From contig CAYVQC010000019.1 in assembly GCA_964453995.1 (NCBI GenBank), positions 1 through 64,000 on the forward strand: a stretch of DNA of 64,000 nt. Direction: 5' to 3'. Source of the DNA: SKVR01 sp964453995 (GTDB lineage: Bacteria; Bacteroidota; Bacteroidia; Bacteroidales; UBA7960). The notes under the pieces were generated by a model. The model had not been told where the DNA came from, did no database searches, and saw nothing but the letters and a program-made list of their open reading frames with translations. Below, piece by piece: positions 35,640 through 43,795 of this stretch. The translations under genes and the position numbers were made by a program. Numbering within the stretch: the stretch's first letter is position 1; each line of letters begins with the position of its first letter.

Positions 35640-35658
35640 ATAAGGATTCAATCCTTAT
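35640..35658. promoter_or_regulatory. 19-base palindrome at the galM transcription start
   Basis: ATAAGGATT-C-AATCCTTAT, two perfect 9-bp arms around one base. It lies directly downstream of the galM -7 element, where a repressor would block transcription. Confidence 0.5.
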
Positions 35659-35662
35659 CCGG

Positions 35663-35670
35663 CAAATGTA
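35663..35670 (-). promoter_or_regulatory. Candidate galM -7 element
   Basis: TACATTTG on the minus strand, full TAnnTTTG match, 74 bases before the ATG. The -33 region would fall into the N run and cannot be checked. Confidence 0.45.
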
Positions 35671-35683
35671 AGCATCATTTTCA

Positions 35684-35783
35684 NNNNNNNNNNNNNNNNN
35701 NNNNNNNNNNNNNNNNNNNNNNNNNNNNNNNNNNNNNNNNNNNNNNNNNNNNNNNNNNNNNNNNNNNNNNNNNNNNNNNNNNN
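35684..35783. other. Assembly gap (100 N)
   Basis: Exactly 100 unknown bases, the usual placeholder for a gap of unknown size. Left and right sides of the window are joined by scaffolding only. Confidence 0.97.
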
Positions 35784-36143
35784 TTCAACCATAAAAAACC
35801 ATTCGTGCATTCGTGGCCCAAAAAATCCTGCTACATTGATGGATCATTGAATTATAAATTCAATAATGTATCGGGGCGCCATTGCAAATGCCGCTCAGCC
35901 TCACCAAATGCCACTTCAAGTACCCCCAAAAATCACAACGTGATTTTCAAAACTGCGTCTCTGTCACTTTGCGAGATAAAAAAAAAATGGCCTGACGAGC
36001 TGAAGTCGTCTGACCACAATGCCAGAAAGTGGGGGGTGACTTGAATTAGCGCCGTCACAATTCGAAGGGGGTGGTAAAACGCGACGGGGCCACTTCCAGT
36101 GCCCCCGCCGCTAAATTAAAATCAATTGCTTCATTCGTTGCCA
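35784..36143. repeat. Non-coding repeat-rich segment next to the gap
   Basis: No gene. The segment holds ATTCGTGCATTCGTGGCC (35801-35818), internally repeated and reminiscent of dispersed Bacteroidota repeats. It also has an 8-bp dyad ATTGAATT-N3-AATTCAAT (35846-35864), a hairpin AAAATCAC-N3-GTGATTTT (35929-35947) and GACGA-N7-TCGTC (35994-36010) beside a run of ten A. A G/C-rich unit occurs as GCCACTTCAAGTACCCCC (35910-35927) and GCCACTTCCAGTGCCCCC (36089-36106), with a degenerate inverted copy at 36032-36045. On the minus strand the hairpins lie downstream of transketolase and could end its transcript. Confidence 0.6.
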
Positions 36144-38174
36144 TTACAACTTTAAAAGCTTGACGGCAATTTTATACACATTCTCACCGGTGTATCCCAG
36201 TTTTTCGTCCAGCACTTTTGCCGGGGCCGAATAGCCAAAGCTTTCCATCCCCACAGCAATACCATTGGAGCCGGTAAGCCCCTCCAGGGTTACAGGCAAA
36301 CCGGCGGTAAGTCCCAGCCTGGGAATATCTGCCGGCAGCACTTCCTGCTGATAATCCTTTGTTTGTTCTCGGAATAATCCTTCGGAGATGATGGAGGCAA
36401 CCTGTACTTTCAGTCCATTGCGTTCTTTCAGCAACATGGCACCATCGTAAAGTGTAGATACTTCAGAGCCATTACCTACCAGTACCAGGTCAATCTTTCC
36501 TTCGTCGCGGTAAACGGTATAACCCCCTTTTTCTGCTGCCTGTGCCTCCTGGTAACGGTTGCCCTTTGTGGGGATGTCATTGATGTTTTGCCTGGAAAGG
36601 ATAAGTGCAGTAGGGGTTCTGGTATTTTCCAGTGCCATTTTCCATGCCACGTTGGTTTCAGCCGAGTCAGCAGGTCTCAGGGCCAGCAGACTGCGGATAC
36701 CACTATGATTTTTTAACTTTTCCAGCAACCTGATCTGTGCTTCCTGCTCAATGGGTTGATGGGTAGGCCCGTCTTCACCTACCCTGAAGGCATCGTGGGT
36801 CCATACATAGATCACCTGTAGCTCCATAAGGGCTGCCAGTCGCACAGCAGGTTTCATGTAATCGGAAAATACGAAGAAGGTACCGCAAACAGGGATCACC
36901 CCGCCATGCAATGCCATACCATTGGCAATAGCCCCCATGGTAAGCTCAGATACACCGGCCTGCAGGAAGGCTCCACTGAAATCACCTTTTACAAACTGGG
37001 TGGTTTTTTTCAGGAATCCGTCTGTTTTGTCGCTGTTGGAAAGATCGGCTGAGGCAACGATCATATTTTCCACTTTTTCTGCCAGGTGCGACAAAATAGT
37101 GCCAGAGGCGGCACGACTGGCAATGTTGGGTTTTTGCTGTATAGCAGTGAAATCAATATCCGGCAATTTCTGCTGGTAAAAGTCATTGAGTTTGCGGGCC
37201 AGTTCGGGATTATCCTTTTCCCATTGCGAAACCTTCTCCCTGTTTTGGCGGGCAGTTTCTCTTTTGCGCTCATTTACCGATTCCCAGAATTCTCTTACAT
37301 CATCAAAGATCCTAAAGGGGTCATCGGGGTTGCCACCCAGGTTGGCAATGGTTTTGGTAAACGAGGCACCAGCGCTGGAAAGAGGTTGTCCATGGGTGGA
37401 AGTCTTTCGTTCAAAGGAAGTGCCATCTTCTGTTACAGCGCCTTTACCCATAATGGTTTTGCCTATGATCAGGGTTGGTTTTTCCTTCTCGGCGTTCGCT
37501 TTGGTAAGAGCTTCTCTGATGGCCCGGGGGTCATTACCGTTGATGGTCATTACATTCCATCCCCAGGCCTGGTATTTCATGGCAGTATCTTCCTGGGTTA
37601 CAGCAGTGGTTTCAGAGGATAACTGAATATCATTGGAATCGTAAAACATGATCAGGTTGTTCAGCCCCAGGTATCCTGCAATACGGCCGGCTCCCTGGCT
37701 TATCTCTTCCTGTATTCCTCCGTCGGAGATAAAAGTATAGGTTTTATGGGCATGCACCTCGCCGAATCTGTGCACCAAAAATCGTTCTGCTATTGCCGCG
37801 CCCACGGCATTGGTATGTCCCATTCCCAGTGGGCCCGACGTATTTTCCACTCCTTTTTCCTGCATTACCTCGGGATGGCCGGGGGTTATGCTGCCCCATT
37901 GCCTGAAATTCATCAGGTCGTGCATGTTGAAATAGCCTGCAAAATAAAGGATGGAGTAGAGCATGGGCGACATGTGCCCCGGATCAAGGAAAAACCTGTC
38001 GCGGTTGCGCCACATGCCATCACCCGGATCGTAGTTTAAGAATTCTGAATACAGGATGTTTATGAAGTCAGCGCCACCCATGGCACCACCGGGGTGTCCC
38101 GAATTTGCCTTTTCTACCATGGCTGCTGCTAAGATTCTGATGTTGTCTGCTGATCGCCCAATTGTCTTGTCCAT
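36144..38174 (-). CDS. tkt: Transketolase
   Basis: A 676-residue ThDP enzyme of the non-oxidative pentose phosphate pathway, transferring two-carbon units between sugar phosphates. Visible motifs: SGHPGGAMGGAD, DPGHMSPMLYS, GPLGMGHTNAVG, the ThDP/Mg region SDGGIQEEIS with DSNDIQLSS, and in the C-terminal half HDAFRVGEDGPTHQP with the VCGTFFVFSDYMKPAVRLAAL Pyr domain. Start at 38174 (MDKTIGRSADNIRIL) is preferred, since the -7 element at 38232-38239 places the start of transcription downstream of the further ATG at 38234. It is divergent from the amylase. The length fits full-size transketolase. Confidence 0.95.
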   Translation of the reverse strand: MDKTIGRSADNIRILAAAMVEKANSGHPGGAMGGADFINILYSEFLNYDPGDGMWRNRDRFFLDPGHMSPMLYSILYFAGYFNMHDLMNFRQWGSITPGHPEVMQEKGVENTSGPLGMGHTNAVGAAIAERFLVHRFGEVHAHKTYTFISDGGIQEEISQGAGRIAGYLGLNNLIMFYDSNDIQLSSETTAVTQEDTAMKYQAWGWNVMTINGNDPRAIREALTKANAEKEKPTLIIGKTIMGKGAVTEDGTSFERKTSTHGQPLSSAGASFTKTIANLGGNPDDPFRIFDDVREFWESVNERKRETARQNREKVSQWEKDNPELARKLNDFYQQKLPDIDFTAIQQKPNIASRAASGTILSHLAEKVENMIVASADLSNSDKTDGFLKKTTQFVKGDFSGAFLQAGVSELTMGAIANGMALHGGVIPVCGTFFVFSDYMKPAVRLAALMELQVIYVWTHDAFRVGEDGPTHQPIEQEAQIRLLEKLKNHSGIRSLLALRPADSAETNVAWKMALENTRTPTALILSRQNINDIPTKGNRYQEAQAAEKGGYTVYRDEGKIDLVLVGNGSEVSTLYDGAMLLKERNGLKVQVASIISEGLFREQTKDYQQEVLPADIPRLGLTAGLPVTLEGLTGSNGIAVGMESFGYSAPAKVLDEKLGYTGENVYKIAVKLLKL

Positions 38175-38231
38175 AAGTAAAAGAAATTTCTGGTTTAAAA
38201 TTAGCTTGGAGGAATAGATTGTTTCAAGGGG

Positions 38232-38239
38232 CAAAAGTA
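38232..38239 (-). promoter_or_regulatory. Candidate tkt -7 element
   Basis: TACTTTTG on the minus strand, full TAnnTTTG match, 58 bases before the chosen ATG. No -33 match. Confidence 0.35.
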
Positions 38240-38373
38240 ATAAAAATCGGGCTTGAGGGAATGAGAAAAACTATATCTGAGAAGGATGAAATGCCTGAAT
38301 ACAAGCACCGGGATGATCTTTGAAATGTTTCAGGCTACAGGATAAAAGGATGGTTTTTCATAAAAGTGCAGGC

Positions 38374-38412
38374 ATATGATAAATTTTGTATTATACTTGC
38401 AGAATATCATAT
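38374..38412. promoter_or_regulatory. Inverted repeat upstream of the GH13 gene
   Basis: ATATGATA (38374-38381) and TATCATAT (38405-38412) form a perfect 8-bp dyad with a 23-base spacer. It brackets TATACTTG (38392-38399), one mismatch from the -7 consensus. It may be a sugar-responsive operator; the AT-rich arms could also occur by chance. Confidence 0.3.
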
Positions 38413-38439
38413 TTCAAACCCCTATAACCCCTGGCAACT

Positions 38440-40281
38440 ATGAGAACAAATGTTTTGATCCTTTTTGTATTGTTCATTCTGGCATCCTGCGGTACCGGTA
38501 AACAGGAAACGGAATTCCGGCAACCTCCTTCCTGGGCCAAAGATGCCATCTGGTATCAGGTCTTTGTGGAGCGTTTTAGCAATGGTGATCCTGCCAATGA
38601 TCCCACTCCGAAAACCATGCATGCCGCATCAGATTTTTTTGAGATCCCTGCAAACTGGCAAGTGTCATCCTGGACCGGCAACTGGTATAGTGAAGATGAG
38701 TGGACGGATGAGCTGGGAATGGACTTTTATGCCCGTTTGCAGCTGCGCCGCTACGGTGGCGATCTGCAGGGTATCATGAACCAGTTGGATTATTTATCGG
38801 AATTGGGGGTTACTGCCATTTATTTTAACCCGGTCAATGATGCTCCCTCTCTCCATAAGTTCGATGCCCGTAATTACCATCATATCGATGTAAATTTTGG
38901 TCCTGATCCCGAAGGCGACCTTAAGATCATCGCTTCGGAGGATCCCAACGATCCTTCTACCTGGCAATGGACCTCGGCCGATCTGATGTTCCTCGACCTG
39001 GTGCAGGCATTGCAGGAGCGGGGCATCAGGGTGGTATTGGACTATTCATGGAACCATACGGGAGTGGAATTCTGGGCATGGCAGGATATCCTGGAAAACC
39101 AACATGATTCACCCTATAGCGACTGGTACGAAATCACTTCCTTTGATGATCCGCAAACGCCCGAAAACGAGTTTGCCTATGATGGATGGCTCAACCTGAA
39201 AAGTCTGCCCGAATTGCGCAAAGTAGATGTTGTAGGGGAAGCCTCTCATGGTAGCTGGTTTGAAGGTAACCTTAATGAAGGGGCCAAAGAACATATTTTT
39301 GCTGTTACACAAAGATGGCTGGCCCCTGATGGCGATGTTTCCAGGGGAATTGACGGCTTCAGACTTGATGTGGCCGATCATCTGCCCCTTGGTTTCTGGA
39401 GGGATTACCGAAAATTTGTGCGCAGCATCAATCCCGAAGCCTACCTGGTAGGTGAGATATGGTGGAAAGATTATCCCGATCAACTGATGGATCCAACTCC
39501 CTATGTAGAGGGTGATGTATTTGATGCGGTGATGTTTTACCAGGTCTATCGCCCGGCAAAATATTTCTTCTCGGTTTCTGATTACGAAATTGATGCCCAG
39601 CAGCTGGTGGACAGCCTTACCTTTCAGTGGGACCGCCTGCGCCCGCAGACAATGCACGCCATGATGAATACCGCTGCTACCCATGATACTCCAAGATTGC
39701 TAACTTGTTTCAATAATCCGGGAATGTATAAATACAAGGCAAAACTCAACGAGAACCCTGATTATAAAGCAGGAAAACCTGATGAAGAAACCTACCAAAG
39801 GGCAAAACTTTACCTCTTGCACCAATTTACCATACCCGGCGCACCCCATATCTGGAATGGCGATGAGATGGGGATGTGGGGAGCCGACGACCCCGATTGC
39901 CGAAAGCCTTTGTGGTGGCCTGATATGGTATTTGATGATGAAACACGATACCCGGTTACTGCCAGCGACAATGCCGTTGATCCTGTAGGATTCAACCACG
40001 AGCTTTTCGGGTTTTACAAGCAGATCATTGCCATGAGGAAAGCTCATCCGGTGCTTACCCATGGCGATATACGGTTTATTCTTGCCGAAGGAAAGAAACT
40101 GGCCTACCAACGCAGCAACGGGCAGGAAAATATCTATGCCTTGTTCAATCTCGAAAGTGAGCCCTACACGATTACACTGGAAGGCGAAACCCAAATGGTA
40201 AACCTGCTCAATGATCAGCAAATTGAAGGTGATTCGGTTACCGTTGAACCGATGACGGCCTTGGTTGTGAAGGGAATGTGA
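38440..40281 (+). CDS. GH13 alpha-amylase-family glycoside hydrolase, lipoprotein
   Basis: A 613-residue enzyme with a lipoprotein signal peptide (MRTNVLILFVLFILASC; lipobox LASC, Cys17). It is expected at the periplasmic side or the cell surface. The GH13 barrel covers about residues 35-520: AIWYQVFVERFSNGD, YGGDLQGIMNQLDYL, GVTAIYFNPV, VVLDYSWNHTG. The catalytic residues are Asp310 (GFRLDVAD, nucleophile), Glu339 (LVGEIWW, acid/base) and Asp416 (ATHDTPR). A short beta domain closes the protein. The pattern resembles cyclomaltodextrinase/neopullulanase-type alpha-glucan hydrolases rather than plain alpha-amylase. No SusC/D pair is beside it. Substrate is inferred. Confidence 0.92.
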   Translation: MRTNVLILFVLFILASCGTGKQETEFRQPPSWAKDAIWYQVFVERFSNGDPANDPTPKTMHAASDFFEIPANWQVSSWTGNWYSEDEWTDELGMDFYARLQLRRYGGDLQGIMNQLDYLSELGVTAIYFNPVNDAPSLHKFDARNYHHIDVNFGPDPEGDLKIIASEDPNDPSTWQWTSADLMFLDLVQALQERGIRVVLDYSWNHTGVEFWAWQDILENQHDSPYSDWYEITSFDDPQTPENEFAYDGWLNLKSLPELRKVDVVGEASHGSWFEGNLNEGAKEHIFAVTQRWLAPDGDVSRGIDGFRLDVADHLPLGFWRDYRKFVRSINPEAYLVGEIWWKDYPDQLMDPTPYVEGDVFDAVMFYQVYRPAKYFFSVSDYEIDAQQLVDSLTFQWDRLRPQTMHAMMNTAATHDTPRLLTCFNNPGMYKYKAKLNENPDYKAGKPDEETYQRAKLYLLHQFTIPGAPHIWNGDEMGMWGADDPDCRKPLWWPDMVFDDETRYPVTASDNAVDPVGFNHELFGFYKQIIAMRKAHPVLTHGDIRFILAEGKKLAYQRSNGQENIYALFNLESEPYTITLEGETQMVNLLNDQQIEGDSVTVEPMTALVVKGM

Positions 40282-40344
40282 AAAACCCCTAATCCGGTTG
40301 GAACAGCTCAGGGTGGACTATTGTGCGATGAAAAGAATACTGCA

Positions 40345-42705
40345 TCATTCCGCATGTTCCGTTCGGGCAATGATCTCATTCTGCAGGTCTTCGCCCAGGT
40401 CATTGAAATAATCGCTGTATCCGGCCACCCTTACAATCAGATCGCGATATTTTTCGGGTTCTTTCTGCGCATTCCGAAGGGTCTGGGCAGATACTACGTT
40501 GAACTGGATGTGATGTCCGTCCATGCGGAAATAGGTTCGGATGAGAGCTGTTAGTTTGCTAATGCTTTCAGGTGCTTCGAAAAAAGAAGGAGTGAACTTC
40601 TGGTTCAGCAAGGTCCCACCTGTTTTGATGTGGTCTATTTTGGCGGCTGATCTCAAAACTGCTGTTGGGCCCAAGGTATCCACACCTTGCACAGGGCTGA
40701 TTCCTTCTGATAGGGGAGTGCCTTTTTTTCGTCCATCGGGTAGTGCCCCGGTTACCATTCCAAAGTAAACGTGACAGGTAGTGGGAAGCATATTGATCCG
40801 GAATTTACCACCACGGTAGCACGGCCTTCCATCTATTGCATTGAAGAAGCTATCGAACAACATCCTGGCATGCTGATCGGCGTAATCGTCGTCGTTGCCC
40901 CATTTAGGTGTATTGTAGATGAACTCCTGCCTGATTCCATCGTACTCTTCAAAATCATTCTCAAGAACCGCCAGCATTTGTTGCATAGTAAGGTGTTTTT
41001 TATCAAACACATGGTAGCGAAGGGCTGTCAGGCTGTCGGTAACCGAACCCAGTCCTACACCCTGTATGTAACTTGTATTATATCGGGCACCGCCATCGTT
41101 ATAATCTTTGGCATTGGTGATACAATCATCGATAAGAAGAGAGAGGAAAGGAGCTGGCAAATGCTTGGCAAACAGTTGTTCGATTACCCGGTTTCCTTCT
41201 GTTTTCACATCTGCGAAATACACGATCTGTTTCCTGTATGCCTCCATTAGCTCATCGAAAGAACTGAAGGTTGATGGGTCGCCGGTTTTGGGACCTAGCT
41301 GCTTTTGGGTTCGTGGATCGAAACCGTTGTATAACGTGATCTCCAGAATTTTCGCCAGGTTGAAGTACCCAGTAAGGAAGTAGGCTTCTGTGCCAAAGGC
41401 ACCACTCTCTACACAACCTGAGGCACCTCCGTTGCGGGCATCTTCAATGGTTTTGCCCTGCCGCAATAATTGTTGAATAATAGCGTCGGTGTTGAAAAAA
41501 GAAGGTTGACCAAACCCGGTCCTGGTGATCTCAAGGGCTTTGTGAATGAAGCGGTCAGGATTTTTCTTGCTTACCTGTACCATGCTGCTGGGTTGTAACA
41601 GGCGCATCTCCTGAATTATTTCCAGGATCAGGTACGTGAGTTCATTTACCGCATCACTGCCATCGGCTTTTACTCCCCCAAGGTTGATGAGTGCAAAATC
41701 AGTGTAGGTATTGCTTTCCAGTGCTGTTACCCCTACCTTGGGAGGAGCAGGGTGATTGTTGAACTTGATCCAGAAACACTGTAACAGTTCGCGTGCTTTT
41801 TCGCGGGTAATAGTTTTTTCGGCCATTTCTTTTTCATAAAAGGGCCACAGGTGCTGGTCCAGCCGGCCCGGGTTGAATGAATCCCAGGGATTGAGTTCGG
41901 TTATAACTCCAATATGCAAAAACCAGTAGTGTTGCAAAGCTTCATGAAATGTGCGGGGTGTATTTGCGGGCACATGGCGGCAAATAGCAGCCATTTCCAT
42001 CAGCTCATTTTTCCTGTTATTATCGGGGTGCTCTTCTGCAAGTTTTTCCAATTCGCCGGCATAGCGGTTGGCATAGGAAATAATGGCCATGGCTGAGATC
42101 TTCATGGCGCGTAATTGATCCAACCGGGCATTGGTATGGTTTCCACCTTGGTTCATCAGCTCAGTGGCAACGACATCGCACTCACGAACCAGGTCGTTTA
42201 TGCCTCTGGCAAACATTTTACTGCCCAAAACAGTATGTCCAGGGGCTCGTTGTTCCTGGAACTCGGTAAAGATCCCGGCATCGTAGGCTGCTTTCCATTG
42301 GGCAGTCATAGTATTCATGAGCCGGTCGCGATGGGTTTTCCCTTCCCAGAAAGGGATGATCTCGTATCTGTAAATGTCTTGTACATATCCTCCCGACCAG
42401 TAGGAAACCTTGGGCCTTTTTTGCAGAGTCTTCAGATCAGCCAGGGAGTGAAGCGATACTTCAGGGTAGGTAGAAGTAGCTTTGGGTGCCGGGCCGCGCT
42501 CCCCTACAATGATCTCGTCATCGCCAATGAAGAGTTTTTTGCTTTTCATGATATGCGCAAAGCATAAAGCACGCTGTACCACAACAGGTTCATTTTCAGG
42601 TACCAGATCACGGTAAAACTCTGTTACAAGTTGTGCCCTTTCATGGTTAATTGTGTTTTCGGCTTCGAGGCTTTCTTTTCTTAGTTTGGCTACCCTTTCA
42701 TTCAT
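40345..42705 (-). CDS. hypD: Glycyl-radical enzyme, trans-4-hydroxy-L-proline dehydratase type
   Basis: A 786-residue glycyl-radical enzyme. The C-terminal RVAGYSDYF carries the radical Gly762. The active-site thiyl Cys431 and base Glu433 are in GGASGCVESG; the GCVE pattern separates it from pyruvate formate-lyase (Cys-Cys). Residues known to bind hydroxyproline in Clostridioides difficile HypD are all present at a constant offset of 3: His157 (RAPGHTV), Asp275 (NPWDSF), Ser331, Asp336 and Phe337 (ESNTYTDF). HypD dehydrates trans-4-hydroxy-L-proline to pyrroline-5-carboxylate. Its activase is directly upstream (32-base gap). No proC is adjacent. Glycerol or propanediol dehydratase is less likely by these residues. 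Oxygen would inactivate the enzyme. Confidence 0.85.
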   Translation of the reverse strand: MNERVAKLRKESLEAENTINHERAQLVTEFYRDLVPENEPVVVQRALCFAHIMKSKKLFIGDDEIIVGERGPAPKATSTYPEVSLHSLADLKTLQKRPKVSYWSGGYVQDIYRYEIIPFWEGKTHRDRLMNTMTAQWKAAYDAGIFTEFQEQRAPGHTVLGSKMFARGINDLVRECDVVATELMNQGGNHTNARLDQLRAMKISAMAIISYANRYAGELEKLAEEHPDNNRKNELMEMAAICRHVPANTPRTFHEALQHYWFLHIGVITELNPWDSFNPGRLDQHLWPFYEKEMAEKTITREKARELLQCFWIKFNNHPAPPKVGVTALESNTYTDFALINLGGVKADGSDAVNELTYLILEIIQEMRLLQPSSMVQVSKKNPDRFIHKALEITRTGFGQPSFFNTDAIIQQLLRQGKTIEDARNGGASGCVESGAFGTEAYFLTGYFNLAKILEITLYNGFDPRTQKQLGPKTGDPSTFSSFDELMEAYRKQIVYFADVKTEGNRVIEQLFAKHLPAPFLSLLIDDCITNAKDYNDGGARYNTSYIQGVGLGSVTDSLTALRYHVFDKKHLTMQQMLAVLENDFEEYDGIRQEFIYNTPKWGNDDDYADQHARMLFDSFFNAIDGRPCYRGGKFRINMLPTTCHVYFGMVTGALPDGRKKGTPLSEGISPVQGVDTLGPTAVLRSAAKIDHIKTGGTLLNQKFTPSFFEAPESISKLTALIRTYFRMDGHHIQFNVVSAQTLRNAQKEPEKYRDLIVRVAGYSDYFNDLGEDLQNEIIARTEHAE

Positions 42706-42737
42706 GGCGCATGGTATTTTTTTGAGTATGTCACAGG

Positions 42738-43535
42738 TTATCCGCCTGTTTTGGCTGAAAAACCTGCTTGGTTAAATATAGACAGAAATCGTGTTGCTTT
42801 TGCGTCGGAAATGGGAGGTTTAAAAACAGGAGGAAGCTGCATTTGTAAAGCTTCATATTTTTGCCTTCCCAGCTGATGATAGGGTAGCAGATGGACTGCT
42901 TTTATATTGGCCGATGAGCTTTTAAGCAATTTGGCAATGGTCTGTATTTCCTGCGTATTGTCGTTAAATCCCGGGATTACAGGAATTCTAACCCATACCG
43001 GTGGGCCTTCTTTCTCCAGAGACAAAAAGTTCTCCAGGATCAGTTCGTTACTTTCACCGGTGAATTCTTGATGCAGTTCGCGGTTGGTGGTTTTGATATC
43101 AAAAAGCAGCAAATCGGCCACCGAAGTAGCTCTTTTGAAAATCTCATTTGGGGCATGGCCCGAAGTGTCTATGGCAATATGAATACCTGAGCTTTTGCAA
43201 AGTGCGATAAGCTCCATGAGAAAAAGAGGTTGCATAAGAGGTTCTCCTCCTGAAAATGTTACCCCACCGCCACTCTCCTCAAAGAACAGTCGGTCAGATT
43301 CAACATCACGCATCACCTCGTTGGACATGTACCATTTTCCTGCCTTGTCATGGACCAAACAATCTCTGCCATCAATAGGGCGATTGCGCAAAATGGGCTG
43401 AGGCTCACGGGAAATACCTTCAGGGTTATGACACCAAAGGCAGTGGAGCGGACACCCTTTGAAAAACACTGTGGTACGGATTCCCGGGCCATCGTGCACC
43501 GAGTACCTTCTGATATCGAAAAGGAGTCCTTCCAT
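42738..43535 (-). CDS. Glycyl-radical enzyme activating enzyme (radical SAM), short form
   Basis: A 265-residue radical SAM activase. The 4Fe-4S ligands are Cys28, Cys32 and Cys35 in FFKGCPLHCLWCHNPEG, followed by GGGVTFSGGEPLMQ and the SAM/peptide motifs IDTSG and LLFDIKT. It would install the radical on the enzyme encoded just downstream. Activases of dehydratase-type glycyl-radical enzymes often carry an inserted ferredoxin-like domain with two extra clusters. Here the insert (about 41-85) is reduced and has one Cys (Cys59), so the auxiliary clusters are lost, as in pyruvate formate-lyase activase. The gene is first in a two-gene operon. Confidence 0.92.
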   Translation of the reverse strand: MEGLLFDIRRYSVHDGPGIRTTVFFKGCPLHCLWCHNPEGISREPQPILRNRPIDGRDCLVHDKAGKWYMSNEVMRDVESDRLFFEESGGGVTFSGGEPLMQPLFLMELIALCKSSGIHIAIDTSGHAPNEIFKRATSVADLLLFDIKTTNRELHQEFTGESNELILENFLSLEKEGPPVWVRIPVIPGFNDNTQEIQTIAKLLKSSSANIKAVHLLPYHQLGRQKYEALQMQLPPVFKPPISDAKATRFLSIFNQAGFSAKTGG

Positions 43536-43597
43536 GGATCTTCTATTGATGTTATTGATTGCAGATGCCTCTCCAATAGGCTATTCACAGTACTTTA

Positions 43598-43605
43598 CAA
43601 AAATA
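43598..43605 (-). promoter_or_regulatory. Candidate -7 element of the activase-hypD operon
   Basis: TATTTTTG on the minus strand, full TAnnTTTG match, 63 bases before the activase ATG. No convincing -33. Confidence 0.35.
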
Positions 43606-43795
43606 ATACGTTGCAATGTTTTTTGGTGTGTTTTGTATCATACTTGCTAATTTCACACGTATATTGGTCAATTGAAGCAAATATTATGGTGTTTTCTGTG
43701 GTTATTTTTGATGGATATAATATTGCATCGCAATCACATGAACCTTGCCCGGATAATTCCGGTTCATATTGTATCCTTTTTTTACCCCACACGAT

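Noticed and set aside
35490..36044. Open frame running through the N gap
   Set aside because: Unknown bases make it meaningless, and it overlaps galM on the other strand.
43749..43762. CCGGA-N4-TCCGG dyad before the DPP-IV-like gene
   Set aside because: Arms of 5 bp only and a competing pairing with the flanking TGAACC/GGTTCA; too weak to call an operator.
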